Shown here: one piece after another, positions 27,501 to 31,164 of the stretch
Layout of the letters: each line of letters begins with the position of its first letter
Position numbering within the stretch: the stretch's first letter is position 1
Source of the DNA: Lepidostoma basale
Lineage: Eukaryota; Arthropoda; Insecta; Trichoptera; Lepidostomatidae
NCBI GenBank assembly: GCA_022606425.2
Contig: JAHDVF020001251.1
Span: 606,501-670,500 of the forward strand
Reading direction: 5' to 3'
Length of the DNA: 64,000 nt
Notes under the pieces: model-generated
Database searches by the model: none
Seen by the model: only the letters and a program-made list of their open reading frames with translations
Told to the model about the DNA's origin: nothing
Position numbers and translations under genes: made by a program

Positions 27501-29564
27501 AGAAGAAAGTTAATAAGAGCTCGATTCATAAAAAAAATATTACAGGAACAACCGCCGGTACAATGAATACAATGAATAAATATTGAAGATTTCTTCGTGA
27601 TCTGATAGGTATTTACAGAGATAACTAAGCACACAATAACGCACATTGATTTTTTTTATATAGATTAATTTGCCAAAGGTTACATTATTTTATCAATGTA
27701 TGTCTCAATTTTTTATCATTTTATGGCATATTATTTCCCTGTTATTGGTCACATTCTTTTTTAATCGCCATTTTGGACAAAAAAATTTATGCCATTTTAG
27801 GACTTATTATTTTACCATTTTATGCCACTTTTTGTATAAGGAAGTATGTACGGAGATGGCGTTTGTTACATTTGGTTGATTCCTTTCCACAGTCCAGCAA
27901 CCTGGAGTGGTTCCCGCGTCTCCGGGCGACCTCCCTGGCCGCCAGTGAGGGCGAGGCGGCAGAGGTGGAGTTGCGCTCGCTGCAGGGACAGCTGGAGCAC
28001 ACGCAGGCCATGGTGGCCACGCTGACACACCTGCTCACGGACCTCAAGGACCAGGTCATAATACAGAACCAAATATATACATTCCTACAGCTAAAACAGA
28101 GCGAGGTGGCATATCTTATTTTATGCCCCAAATAGCCGCACAGAGGCACTTTGAAGTTCTCCTGTTTTTTAGGGCAATTATATACGTTCCTCACAGCTAT
28201 AGCAAAGCGAGGGGGCATATCTTATTTATGCCCCAAATAGCCACACAGAGGCCCTTTAAAGTTCTCTTGTATTTTAAGGCAATTACATACGTTCCCAACA
28301 GCTATAGCAAAGCGAGGGGGCATGTCTTATTTTATGCCCCAAATAGCCGCACAGAGGTACTTTGAAGTTCTCCTGTATTGAAGGCTATTATATACGTTAC
28401 CCATAGCTATAGCAGATTAAGCAAATAGCCGCACAGAGGCTCTTTGATGTTTTCCTGTATTGAAGGCGATTATATACGTTCCCCACAGCTATATATGGCA
28501 GAGTAAAGGGGCATATCTTATTTTATGCCCCAAATTTATTATTATTTTATGTCTACGCAAGTGTAGGCACGTGATTGGTCAGCGAGCTCTATGTCAAGCT
28601 CGCGTAACTCGCATATTTAGAATATTTCAAAAATATATATCGGGAGTGAAAAAATTAAATGCAATTTGCGGGAAAATGTTAAATATGGGAACGTAAAATC
28701 CAGGTTTCACTATATATTATTTTTACTCGAGTGCGCACTTGACGACCTTCGTGGCCGCGTGGTAAGTGGATTGACTGCCACCCCGAAGGTTCCGGGTTCG
28801 ATTCCCAGTGAGGGCAGTGTGATTGATTGTGTCACACTGTATTTAGTCTGGTGTAGAATTCACGTGACAATAAAATGGCGATAGATTAGCTACATATCAC
28901 ATGTCACGAGAATCAATATGGAAGCTATACTAACCTTTACATGGATTTGGCTCATGCTGTCATGATGGAAAGAACAATTCAACAAAATAATAATAATACG
29001 GGATAGCACAGAATGGTACAGTCAAAGTGTGCTTGTCATGTACGTTCATATGCATCTTCTTCTCTGGTTTCAATCCTGGGATTGGTTTGCAGCAAATTCC
29101 TCTATTCTTCTCTTCCATTCTTCCCTGTCTTGTGCGGCTCTTTTGAAATGTGCATATGATGAGCAGCGTCCACCAACAGGTCCTACAGGTACTCTCGGCG
29201 TGTTTGTCCCCTCGGTCATACCCATTATGGCATGCAAGAGGCCTTCTTGTCGTATTACATGGCCGATCCATCTTGCACGCCTTTCGGACAAGGTCCTGAG
29301 CAGGTGCCTTCCTCCTTCGATTCTTTGGAGAACCTCCTCATTCGTGATGTGGTCTCTCCAGGAAATTCATATGCATAGGGCGGTTAAAAGGCTTTGCTAC
29401 AAACCAATCCTGATAAAGAATTTCATATAATTTTTCAATTAATAATAATTTTTATAAACTTTTTTTTTTACTTCCAGATGACGGAGCAGCGTAAGCAAAA
29501 GCAGCGCATCGGTCTGCTAAACTCGACATCCACCTACATGCAGAATTTAAATATGCACATATGA
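403..29564 (+). CDS. Itpr: Inositol 1,4,5-trisphosphate receptor, C-terminal half (26 exons, 5' end outside window)
   Basis: IP3 receptors are tetrameric calcium-release channels of the endoplasmic reticulum, gated by IP3 and Ca2+. Twenty-six exons can be chained so that every GT/AG (one GC/AG) junction keeps the frame, giving about 1,282 residues plus stop. In order: RIH-type helical segments (residues ~1-456), RIH-associated block with NNKTNYNLV and [16 protein letters not shown] (457-565), linker to the channel (565-785), S1-S4 (785-937), S5 (~960-985), luminal loop and pore with GGGIGD (998-1091), S6 with [19 protein letters not shown] (1092-1130), Cys/His finger CFIC...HNMWH (~1140-1170) and a coiled coil ending in [19 protein letters not shown] and the finger/coiled-coil tail separate it from ryanodine receptors. 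The IP3-binding N-terminal half is not in the window. Exons are GC-rich and introns AT-rich and full of transposons. Family identification is very secure. Confidence 0.97.
660..1345. repeat. AT-rich minisatellite (~33-bp unit)
   Basis: Repeats of a unit close to aatatcacaaaattaccttt + atggtatctttttt, drifting at the 5' end and more regular from ~1020 to 1345. It fills most of Itpr intron 1. A short TAACC run is embedded at ~847-869. Confidence 0.92.
847..869. repeat. Interstitial (TAACC)n, TTAGG-type
   Basis: About four TAACC units, the complement of the insect telomere pentamer, inside the minisatellite. A shorter run recurs at 32066-32083. These are too short to mark a telomere. Confidence 0.7.
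1345..1594 (-). mobile_element. LINE-A 3' end with TTAG tail and snap-back junction
   Basis: Starts with (CTAA)n then ccatcacgccgtctccccga, the reversed end of the LINE-A ORF. It is truncated near 1594, followed by an inverted copy of its last ~24 bp (1595-1618) around an AT loop, as expected of a short 5' inversion. Confidence 0.85.
1745..1865 (+). CDS. Itpr: Itpr exon 2 (residues 57-97)
   Basis: Follows exon 1 in phase 0 and encodes [18 protein letters not shown]...[11 protein letters not shown]. This matches the family block that follows the SPFSDQST motif, including the diagnostic VESCIRTL. Acceptor tttttag at 1744, donor g|gtacgt at 1866, end phase 1. Confidence 0.95.
1866..2454. other. 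Itpr intron 2, nothing recognised
   Basis: No LINE, SINE or tandem-repeat signature seen. The sequence is AT-rich apart from a short G-rich stretch near 1924-1945. Confidence 0.6.
2455..2606 (+). CDS. Itpr: Itpr exon 3 (residues 97-147)
   Basis: Encodes [20 protein letters not shown] and a basic helix ending DKTQSQ. The IAIPxDL motif is conserved across IP3 receptors. Acceptor ttccgcag at 2454, donor cag|gtaatg at 2607, phase 0. Confidence 0.94.
2650..3302 (+). mobile_element. LINE-F (jockey-like) 3' end
   Basis: Encodes [52 protein letters not shown] and TPVGRAI, then a short 3' UTR ending in tgatttgatttgata. '[15 protein letters not shown]' is typical of jockey-clade RTs. The tail stops ~20 nt before the exon 4 acceptor. 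Confidence 0.9.
3322..3548 (+). CDS. Itpr: Itpr exon 4 (residues 148-223)
   Basis: Encodes [33 protein letters not shown] and LLFP, the helical segment preceding the C-terminal third of IP3 receptors. The acceptor is at 3320-3321; a jockey-like LINE tail ends only about 20 nt upstream. Donor ag|gtgagt at 3549, phase 2. Confidence 0.95.
3570..3855 (-). mobile_element. LINE-I 3' fragment
   Basis: Reverse strand matches the end of the better preserved copy at 16005-16550 ([29 protein letters not shown] in the antisense frame). Truncated where LINE-H begins. Confidence 0.75.
3856..4445 (-). mobile_element. LINE-H (RTE-like) fragment
   Basis: Reverse strand reads [20 protein letters not shown], then after a frameshift near 4175 [20 protein letters not shown] and [20 protein letters not shown]. 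This is the thumb and C-terminal region of an RTE-like RT ORF. Confidence 0.87.
4496..4607 (+). CDS. Itpr: Itpr exon 5 (residues 223-260)
   Basis: Encodes [20 protein letters not shown] and LRTLREMM, matching the conserved KLCxKxLxTLREM block. Acceptor ttttctag at 4495, donor aag|gtgaga at 4608, phase 0. Confidence 0.95.
4625..5040 (-). mobile_element. LINE-K-like remnant
   Basis: Reverse strand gives an old copy of the MERAMLGI / [19 protein letters not shown] / LKW module seen in LINE-K at 39.9 and 52.7 kb. Heavily mutated. Confidence 0.6.
5225..5333 (+). CDS. Itpr: Itpr exon 6 (residues 261-297)
   Basis: Encodes [17 protein letters not shown], equivalent to the family GNxLRxxLLxRYF block, then a variable segment. 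Acceptor tttttgcag at 5224, donor g|gtaatt at 5334, phase 1. Confidence 0.94.
5390..5955. repeat. ~40-bp minisatellite in Itpr intron 6
   Basis: About 13-14 copies of a unit like gagaataatgactggacac + tagggggggaagtgtacctat, with variable G-run length (4-8). G-runs separated by A/T stretches are all on the sense strand of the pre-mRNA. Confidence 0.93.
5960..6310 (+). mobile_element. LINE-A/B type 3' fragment
   Basis: Carries decayed [20 protein letters not shown], a [12 protein letters not shown] segment, and [18 protein letters not shown] followed by [10 protein letters not shown]. Ends without a clear tail about 60 bp before the exon 7 acceptor. Confidence 0.8.
6370..6510 (+). CDS. Itpr: Itpr exon 7 (residues 297-344)
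   Basis: Encodes the family-diagnostic [20 protein letters not shown] followed by IFFEAVQLG. Acceptor atcttccag at 6369, donor g|gtgagt at 6511, phase 1. Confidence 0.96.
6696..6787 (+). CDS. Itpr: Itpr exon 8 (residues 344-374)
   Basis: Encodes [13 protein letters not shown]...DFSQAFFK, matching GIALLEGGN of the family. Acceptor attctag at 6695, donor aag|gtttgt at 6788, phase 0. Confidence 0.95.
6800..7140 (+). mobile_element. LINE-E fragment
   Basis: Shares [30 protein letters not shown] and the terminal tatggccataggaagta with the copy at 37690-38065. Tail of TAG triplets (agtactagtagtagaag). Confidence 0.8.
7260..7870 (+). repeat. 53-bp minisatellite of splice-acceptor-like units
   Basis: About 11.5 copies of a unit containing ccggttttgtttgtatttgt, cttctttcttcag and tggatatatttctataatat. 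Each unit carries a pyrimidine tract plus CAG. The real exon 9 acceptor (7889) follows directly in a sequence that aligns to a further diverged unit (cggttttgtttatatttgta, ttctttgcttctaag). Confidence 0.95.
7890..8031 (+). CDS. Itpr: Itpr exon 9 (residues 375-422)
   Basis: Encodes [20 protein letters not shown] and a polar tail, matching YDRMKxAQxEIxSTVTVN. The acceptor is gcttctaag at 7889, inside what looks like the last, diverged unit of a 53-bp array whose other units carry ttcttcag. Donor a|gtaatc at 8032, phase 1. The 3' boundary rests on phase agreement with exon 10. Confidence 0.88.
8036..8135. repeat. Two-copy tandem duplication
   Basis: The stretch tttttattaacattttcaat followed by aagtgttttc occurs twice about 56 bp apart, immediately after the exon 9 donor. 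Confidence 0.75.
8170..8935 (+). mobile_element. LINE-G, longest copy
   Basis: 203-codon open stretch with [72 protein letters not shown] and [14 protein letters not shown]. It is broken by a frameshift near 8813. Ends with cacggaggtgtgacaggac and a short A/AG tail. RT C-terminal region of a non-LTR element. Confidence 0.9.
8984..9088 (+). CDS. Itpr: Itpr exon 10 (residues 422-457)
   Basis: Encodes [20 protein letters not shown] and an Ala-rich helix ([12 protein letters not shown]). It is equivalent to the 'LKEGMKGQLTEASSATSKAY' region of vertebrate receptors. Acceptor gtttttag at 8983, donor g|gtatag at 9089, phase 1. Confidence 0.88.
9395..9655. repeat. ~45-bp degenerate tandem repeat
   Basis: Five to six copies of a unit like ttttgaagtgtatagttata + ttccaatttcaaactctca in Itpr intron 10. 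Flanks unrecognised. Confidence 0.85.
9960..10102 (+). CDS. Itpr: Itpr exon 11 (residues 457-504), start of RIH-associated domain
   Basis: Encodes a variable Glu/Arg segment, then [19 protein letters not shown], one of the most conserved blocks in IP3 receptors. Acceptor atttcccag at 9959, donor cag|gtcaga at 10103, phase 0. Confidence 0.96.
10106..10618 (+). mobile_element. LINE-J with short LINE-A scrap at its 5' edge
   Basis: 10106-10140 resembles the RNRGRPRKT segment of LINE-A. From 10141 LINE-J begins: [40 protein letters not shown] and [17 protein letters not shown]. Ends ggcaccgaaagaagaagaa. The insertion starts only 3 nt after the exon 11 donor. Confidence 0.88.
10665..10744 (+). 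mobile_element. LINE-A-group tail fragment
   Basis: gaacagtgtggcagtgtatc and ctctctgcctatcctgaga followed by ttgttagttagttagttta. Only the last ~60 bp of the ORF plus tail are present. Confidence 0.75.
10790..11362 (+). mobile_element. LINE-F 3' end
   Basis: Open for ~150 codons: [40 protein letters not shown] and [11 protein letters not shown]. The 3' UTR has a degraded tail actgatttgatttgacta, ending ~20 nt upstream of the exon 12 acceptor, as in intron 3. Confidence 0.9.
11381..11561 (+). CDS. Itpr: Itpr exon 12 (residues 505-565), RIH-associated domain
   Basis: Encodes [39 protein letters not shown] and TLTEYCQ. The protein requires the exon to end after caag at 11561, where the intron begins gcgaga rather than GT. 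Residues 565 onward (GPCHENQN) resume exactly in exon 13, so a GC-AG intron is the simplest reading. Confidence 0.95.
11860..12068 (+). mobile_element. LINE-F internal fragment
   Basis: Encodes [20 protein letters not shown] and [17 protein letters not shown], diverged from the other LINE-F copies. 11700-11859 is unrecognised, possibly more of the same element. Confidence 0.75.
12108..12318. repeat. GACATA/CATATG hexamer array with 20-bp hairpin
   Basis: Interwoven ggacatatggacatacgg-type units change orientation near 12235. 12212-12231 and 12239-12258 form a perfect 20-bp inverted repeat with a 7-nt loop. It lies ~40 bp before the exon 13 acceptor. Confidence 0.92.
12358..12587 (+). CDS. 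Itpr: Itpr exon 13 (residues 565-641)
   Basis: Encodes [40 protein letters not shown] and [20 protein letters not shown]. An extra Asn (ENNAERIL where relatives have ENAERIL) comes from a repeated aac codon. Acceptor attttcag at 12357, donor ctt|gtgagt at 12588, phase 0. Confidence 0.96.
12800..13162 (+). mobile_element. LINE-F fragment
   Basis: Encodes [40 protein letters not shown] and [20 protein letters not shown], truncated at SSEINF. Confidence 0.87.
13163..13203 (+). mobile_element. SINE 3' end fragment
   Basis: tttggttcgcgctgcaatga then tgtaaagagcgatt match the 3' end of the tRNA-derived SINE at 28741. Confidence 0.6.
13238..13330 (+). CDS. Itpr: Itpr exon 14 (residues 642-672), acidic linker
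   Basis: Encodes [11 protein letters not shown], an acidic run [10 protein letters not shown] and GVSPKE, equivalent to the vertebrate acidic linker ending GVSPKD. At 93 nt and phase 0 at both ends, skipping would keep the frame. Acceptor aatccag at 13237, donor gaa|gtaagt at 13331. Confidence 0.94.
13450..13695 (+). mobile_element. LINE-A 3' end with TTAG tail
   Basis: Encodes [36 protein letters not shown] and FGETA-stop. The tga stop is followed directly by tggttagttagttagttag, so there is effectively no 3' UTR. Confidence 0.92.
13728..13975 (+). mobile_element. tRNA-derived SINE, 5'-truncated
   Basis: Has the Pol III B-box region gggttcgattcccggtgat, then the body (ctttggtctggtgtagaatt, aaaatggcgatagattgact) and an A-rich tail ending (AAT)n. 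The A-box half is missing. Confidence 0.85.
14011..14154 (+). CDS. Itpr: Itpr exon 15 (residues 673-720)
   Basis: Encodes [20 protein letters not shown] and [10 protein letters not shown], both conserved blocks of the linker to the channel. Acceptor cgtctccag at 14010, donor gag|gtacgt at 14155, phase 0. Confidence 0.96.
14160..14290 (+). mobile_element. Second tRNA-like SINE fragment
   Basis: gtgccagagcggcggcaaca and cccgggttcaatacctgg give A- and B-box-like boxes ~45 bp apart. The body differs from the main SINE. It lies within 10 nt of the exon 15 donor. Confidence 0.6.
14648..14736 (-). mobile_element. LINE-F tail fragment, amplified copy 1
   Basis: aaatcaaatcaaatcagttt and gtttaaggcatctattaagt are the reversed LINE-F 3' end. 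A second copy lies at 14826-14917. Confidence 0.8.
14826..14917 (-). mobile_element. LINE-F tail fragment, amplified copy 2
   Basis: Nearly identical to 14648-14736 with the same truncation point (caggtaaatacaggtcattt). One insertion was therefore duplicated by the minisatellite rather than two independent events. Confidence 0.8.
15463..15655 (+). CDS. Itpr: Itpr exon 16 (residues 721-785)
   Basis: Encodes [38 protein letters not shown] and MKWQKKLR, the segment just before S1. Acceptor tcccggcag at 15462, donor a|gtacgt at 15656, phase 1. Confidence 0.97.
15774..15840 (+). mobile_element. End of piggyBac-type MITE (family of 43992-44577)
   Basis: taaccctttggttgctaaaa and atcggatgtcgctacactag match the left end of the 43992-44577 element. 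The right end is not found nearby. Confidence 0.6.
15898..15945 (-). mobile_element. LINE-G tail fragment
   Basis: cctgtcacacctctgtggtg then cataaggcctcaaggaacct is the reversed terminal segment of LINE-G. Confidence 0.75.
16005..16550 (-). mobile_element. LINE-I 3' end, 161-codon ORF intact
   Basis: Reverse strand is open over 16017-16502: [50 protein letters not shown] and [15 protein letters not shown], ending KTHQGL. The RT C-terminus is typical of arthropod non-LTR elements. The tail side ends agaagaataagaag. Confidence 0.92.
16627..16746 (+). CDS. Itpr: Itpr exon 17 (residues 785-825), S1
   Basis: Encodes [18 protein letters not shown] and the hydrophobic helix [18 protein letters not shown], the first transmembrane helix. 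Acceptor tttttcag at 16626, donor g|gtacag at 16747, phase 1. Confidence 0.95.
16832..16890 (+). mobile_element. LINE-F scrap
   Basis: gactctatcccacggcattt and cttttgggaatgctcgaaac match LINE-F; ~55 bp only. Confidence 0.7.
16893..18028. mobile_element. LINE-D copy: 5' part inverted, interrupted by a TTAA MITE
   Basis: 16895-16912 plus 17677-17745 are reverse-strand LINE-D ([19 protein letters not shown]). 17746-18028 continues in forward orientation with [33 protein letters not shown] and GETA-stop, tail ttagttag. This geometry is that of twin priming. The MITE at 16913-17672 split the inverted part at its TTAA. Confidence 0.88.
16913..17672. mobile_element. TTAA-flanked MITE, copy 1
   Basis: A 760-bp non-coding element bounded by TTAA at 16909-16912 and 17673-17676. 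It starts ccgtcgcgttgccatgtggt and ends cacggtacgttaaggg. Near-identical to 23523-24296. The LINE flank reads ccaaaccatc-TTAA / TTAA-tgaccc, which is one TTAA in intact LINE copies. piggyBac-type target choice is inferred from TTAA. Confidence 0.9.
18091..18263 (+). CDS. Itpr: Itpr exon 18 (residues 825-882), S2 and start of S3
   Basis: Two hydrophobic stretches ([19 protein letters not shown] and [20 protein letters not shown]) flank SGVRTL. The GPxxTLxxLG pattern matches insect IP3 receptors. Acceptor ttgttcccag at 18090, donor acg|gtgcgt at 18264, phase 0. Confidence 0.94.
18321..18640 (-). mobile_element. mariner remnant with transposase C-terminal fragment
   Basis: Begins TA|ttaggtatttgaataagtct, a mariner-like end. 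Reverse strand 18395-18622 encodes [20 protein letters not shown] and [18 protein letters not shown], the transposase C-terminus. The third catalytic Asp position reads His (PFHYH). Internally deleted; the other end is unclear. Confidence 0.85.
18725..18905 (+). mobile_element. LINE 3' end (ungrouped)
   Basis: Forward frame gives DRWTRR..., [19 protein letters not shown] and [16 protein letters not shown], the common non-LTR ORF terminus. Ends gtggacaacaacagctg. Confidence 0.75.
19057..19221 (+). CDS. Itpr: Itpr exon 19 (residues 883-937), S3-S4
   Basis: Encodes [20 protein letters not shown], a linker, then [20 protein letters not shown] and FYSVL. Acceptor ttccag at 19056, donor ctg|gtaagc at 19222, phase 0. 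The next intron is only 111 bp. Confidence 0.96.
19333..19513 (+). CDS. Itpr: Itpr exon 20 (residues 938-998), S4-S5 linker and S5
   Basis: Encodes [20 protein letters not shown], near-invariant in IP3 receptors, then the S5 helix [20 protein letters not shown]. Acceptor attttcag at 19332, donor g|gtgaga at 19514, phase 1. A perfect 20-bp hairpin starts 15 nt into the following intron. Confidence 0.97.
19528..19574 (+). other. Perfect 20-bp hairpin next to a 5' splice site
   Basis: gatattatccaatttacaga (19528-19547), a 7-nt loop, and its exact reverse complement (19555-19574). The stem begins 15 nt after the exon 20 donor. Confidence 0.95.
19590..20395. repeat. ~65-bp minisatellite in Itpr intron 20
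   Basis: About a dozen copies built from ttattactagacatttattt, gtcatcccaatagatgtctc and catattttccatatttaata, with shortened variants. Confidence 0.95.
20510..20768. mobile_element. TTAA-flanked MITE with ~38-bp TIRs
   Basis: Left ggccgtgccacactgtttga + aacaagctctccaca is mirrored at the right (tgtggagagcttgtttaaaa + cagtgtggcacggctt). TTAA flanks both ends (20506-20509, 20769-20772). The internal aacaagctctccacatgtgg shows further copies of the TIR motif. Confidence 0.85.
20781..22242. mobile_element. Putative TTAA-flanked non-autonomous element, ~1.46 kb
   Basis: Starts TTAA|cccttaggacactg and ends cagtgtataggattctaaga + g|TTAA, giving imperfect TIRs near CYCTTAG. AT-rich interior without a long ORF. 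A single copy in the window, so the boundaries rest on TTAA plus the short TIR. Confidence 0.55.
22300..22365 (+). CDS. Itpr: Itpr exon 21 (residues 998-1020), luminal loop
   Basis: A small exon encoding [20 protein letters not shown], the acidic luminal loop between S5 and the pore. At 66 nt and phase 1 at both ends, it is removable without a frame change. A long T tract and ttctag form the acceptor at 22299; donor g|gtattc at 22366. The sequence is poorly conserved in the family, so support is splice phase plus position. Confidence 0.82.
22487..23085 (+). mobile_element. LINE-A 3' end with partial 5' duplication
   Basis: 22590-22964 is open: [40 protein letters not shown] and [16 protein letters not shown]; a small deletion then breaks it. 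A second degraded copy of the WNWQRK...EMRSLR stretch lies at 22487-22556. Tail ttagttagttagttag at ~23067. Confidence 0.9.
23239..23453 (+). CDS. Itpr: Itpr exon 22 (residues 1020-1091), pore helix and selectivity filter
   Basis: After a polar luminal segment comes [20 protein letters not shown] followed by GGGIGD (residues 1078-1083), the selectivity filter, and ILRAPAS. Human has GGGVGD at this position. Acceptor ttgtacag at 23238, donor acg|gtgaga at 23454, phase 0. Confidence 0.97.
23523..24296. mobile_element. TTAA-flanked MITE, copy 2
   Basis: Same family as 16913-17672 with matching ends and TTAA on both sides (23519-23522, 24297-24300). The two copies differ mainly near the GC-rich centre (~23990-24050). 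Confidence 0.9.
24393..24645 (-). mobile_element. LINE-F 3' end
   Basis: Starts with the reversed tail atcaaatcaaatcagtttgt, then aaatgtttaaggcatctatt and gacgtcgatctctgaggaga. Confidence 0.85.
24855..25020 (+). CDS. Itpr: Itpr exon 23 (residues 1092-1147), S6 and start of linker finger
   Basis: Encodes [20 protein letters not shown], the rest of S6 and [16 protein letters not shown], then CFICG, the first half of the Cys/His finger. Acceptor tttacacag at 24854, donor g|gtgact at 25021, phase 1. Confidence 0.97.
25045..25280 (-). mobile_element. LINE-A-group 3' fragment (C-like)
   Basis: cttaccatcacgccgtttct, gaggtaggcagagaggatgg and tatcatgttttccttggcct reproduce the reversed LINE ORF end in decayed form. 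Confidence 0.7.
25320..26036. mobile_element. Foldback element with ~300-bp inverted arms
   Basis: Left arm ~25327-25633 and right arm ~25702-26030 are reverse complements with few mismatches and one small indel, around a ~68-nt loop. Example: gttgggttaagcgcacgctt on the left is mirrored as aagcgtgcgcttaacccaac on the right. No ORF of note. The whole element lies in the intron between S6 and the linker-finger exon, so the Itpr pre-mRNA would contain a ~300-bp hairpin. Confidence 0.93.
26060..26145 (+). mobile_element. LINE-F 3' scrap
   Basis: gacaaatactcttgactttg and gagagtatcttgtatcccta match LINE-F just downstream of its ORF. Confidence 0.65.
26266..26426 (+). CDS. Itpr: Itpr exon 24 (residues 1147-1200), linker finger
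   Basis: Encodes [20 protein letters not shown] and [20 protein letters not shown]. It supplies the His half of the C2H2-like linker that couples the cytosolic domain to S6. Acceptor tatccag at 26265, donor aag|gtaatt at 26427, phase 0. Confidence 0.97.
26690..26895. repeat. Two diverged ~120-bp repeats
   Basis: cggtggatacgtgtaacata + aattaaata recurs as cagtggattcgtggaacata + aattaaata, each followed by a tgtgcaacatc/tgtgcaccatc and acatt...gtgttaa segment. Confidence 0.7.
26990..27150 (+). mobile_element. SINE-like palindromic element built on a LINE-A tail, copy 1
   Basis: ggcgatgaggttcgcaaccc, atcacaccgcgtctcccgc and ggatggagtgccgcatcagt lead into the normal LINE-A end (gtccattctttctgcctacc ... 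gttagttag). The 5' half resembles the LINE tail reversed. Nearly the same ~135 bp recurs at 30258-30395. Confidence 0.75.
27150..27500 (+). mobile_element. LINE-G 3' end
   Basis: [40 protein letters not shown] and [17 protein letters not shown], then acaggacaaaaagaagaaga. The ORF is open over its last 93 codons. Confidence 0.92.
27893..28054 (+). CDS. Itpr: Itpr exon 25 (residues 1201-1254), C-terminal coiled coil
   Basis: Encodes [20 protein letters not shown] and a heptad-like helix [20 protein letters not shown]. The acceptor tttccacag at 27892 is preferred over the AG four bases later, because exon 24 ends in phase 0. Donor cag|gtcata at 28055, phase 0. Confidence 0.94.
28060..28545. repeat. 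~105-bp minisatellite after exon 25
   Basis: 4-5 copies of ccaaatagccgcacagaggc, actttgaagttctcctgtat, aaggcaattatatacgttcc and agcgagggggcatatcttat. The first partial unit starts right after the exon 25 donor (28055). Confidence 0.94.
28741..28997 (+). mobile_element. tRNA-derived SINE, complete copy
   Basis: Head gacgaccttcgtggccgcgt + ggtaagtgga carries an A box (Ser/Leu-like TGGCCGNGTGG). The B box is ggttcgattcccag at ~28797. Then come the body and an (AAT)n tail. It serves as the reference copy for pieces at 13728, 36055, 36246, 38975 and 57064. Confidence 0.92.
29055..29375 (-). mobile_element. LINE-M 3' fragment
   Basis: Reverse strand: [40 protein letters not shown] and NQSQD-stop. 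Same family as 41435-41890, with a deletion relative to it. Confidence 0.87.
29478..29564 (+). CDS. Itpr: Itpr exon 26 (residues 1255-1282 and stop)
   Basis: Encodes [14 protein letters not shown], conserved at the C-terminus of the family, then a divergent tail ending NLNMHI and tga at 29562-29564. Acceptor acttccag at 29477. No clear AATAAA follows within about 600 bp, so the 3' UTR end is not defined. Confidence 0.95.
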   Translation: MTEQRKQKQRIGLLNSTSTYMQNLNMHI

Positions 29565-29754
29565 ACGTCTCCTTTCATATCTTCCCCCTCCCTTCCCCAG
29601 TTTCCCAATCGGTAGTAATCTCATCGTATATGAACCAGAGTAGTTAAGCATCATCAGAACGTAGACTTTGTAAGTTGTCATTTGAAATGTAAAAAAAATG
29701 TTTTATTTAATTGGGTATATAGACTGTATTTAGGGATTATCTTAATTCTTAACT
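29565..29754 (+). other. Probable Itpr 3' UTR / flank
   Basis: Unique-looking sequence between the Itpr stop and the first downstream LINE. No canonical AATAAA seen, so the UTR end cannot be placed. Confidence 0.5.
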
Positions 29755-30130
29755 TACTATAAATGACCATTAAGCCATCGCTCTCCGAAAGGGTAGGCAG
29801 ATAGAATTGACTTATCTCGAATCTACAACATTCATACCTCACGTTACCAAAATTTAATTGATTTGATCGTACCACGTTAACCTCGGTCTTTTCCTTTTTA
29901 TTGATCCGTTTACGTATACTTTCTTCCTTAATTCTTTCTATATGTCCAAACCATCTTAATGACCCTTTCATTATTTTATTTATTCATACTGGATTCACTT
30001 ATTATACTTCAATTTGTAGGCAGAGAGAATGGGCCGCCACACTACTCTGTTCTGACCCACCTCTCTAGCTTCCTCCACACTCGTACAGCGAGTCATACAC
30101 GCATGTCGATTCTTCCGACTTCTGACATGC
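29755..30130 (-). mobile_element. LINE-A/B-group fragments, rearranged
   Basis: 29755-30017 carries the reversed FGHxERxK and decayed GRPRK region. 30017-30130 is a second reversed tail-proximal piece (gcagagagaatgggccgcca, catgtcgattcttccgactt). Confidence 0.75.
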
Positions 30131-30257
30131 AGTAGAAATGAGATATCTCTTAGACAAATGTGTGGTACGAATCTATGTATGTAAAGGAACATTAATATGG
30201 TTTGGACACATGGAAAGAATGAATAAAAAAAAAGAATGGTAAAAAAAAAAGTATAAA

Positions 30258-30395
30258 CTAACTAACCATCACACCGTCTCCCCGAAAGGGTAGGCAGAAA
30301 GAATGGACTGTCACACTTTAACTGATGCGGCACTCCATCCTTCTCACTGCGGGAGACGCGGTGTGATGGGTTGCGAACCTCATCGCCACAAAAAA
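30258..30395 (-). mobile_element. SINE-like palindromic element, copy 2
   Basis: Reverse complement of the 26990-27150 element: actaactaaccatcacaccg, then actgatgcggcactccatcc and gtgatgggttgcgaacctca. Confidence 0.75.
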
Positions 30396-30745
30396 AGTAT
30401 ATGTTAATGATGTAAATGCAACTAGAAATAGAGAAAGCCCAAGGAAAACGTGGTTTGGACATATGGAAAGAATGAATGAAGAAAGAATGGTAAAAAAATT
30501 ATATGTTAATGATGTTAATGGAACCAGAAATAGAGGAAGACCGAGGAAAACGTGGCACGATCAAATAAATCAAATATTGAATGTCGGCCACGTGAGGAGT
30601 CGGAGAATTTGATGTGTGTTAATGACACGATGTATGAATGTTGAAGAAGCGAGATAAGTATGTCAGGAAAAAAATTGTGGCAGTCCATTCTTTCTGCCTG
30701 CCCCTTTGGAGAGACGGCGTGATGGTTTATAAGTTAGTTAAATAC
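30396..30745 (+). mobile_element. LINE-A 3' end
   Basis: gtatatgttaatgatgtaaa, then a duplicated FGHMERM...[19 protein letters not shown] segment and a decayed C-terminus with tail gatggtttataagttagtta. Confidence 0.82.
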
Positions 30746-31160
30746 AGTCAGAAAAAAAAATGTATATAATTATTATTATTCGACAGCTGTTTCGTCCCAA
30801 AATAATTGTCATTATCTGTTTTTTAATAATTATTTTAATTTTATTATATATATATATGTAAGTTTTTAAATATTTTATTCTTTTTATAATTCTTCAAAAG
30901 CGATGCCCGTCCCATAGATCGGGAGTCAAGTGTACTGTCCGCGTGACTACCGTCCGGACACTTTATATATTTATTTTATTTATTATGTGCAAAGTTATGA
31001 ATCTCTTCTTTATATTTATTTTTATACATATACACTCTAACTTGGTGTTTACGATGAAGAAGGAACCGACTGAATTTGCTCGTTATAAGCATTACTCGTT
31101 ATATCAGAGAAAAGGTATTTTTAAAAGGAAAGTCGGAAAGTCAAAGGTGTTAGTTTTTGA
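30746..31160. other. No gene recognised
   Basis: AT-rich with a TATATA run near 30845-30855. Nothing else identified. Confidence 0.5.
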
Positions 31161-31164
31161 ATAG

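Noticed and set aside
403..29564. Ryanodine receptor instead of IP3 receptor
   Set aside because: The NNKTNYNLV block, the GVSPK(D/E) linker, the Cys/His finger with HNMWHY and the MTEQRK coiled-coil end are IP3-receptor features.
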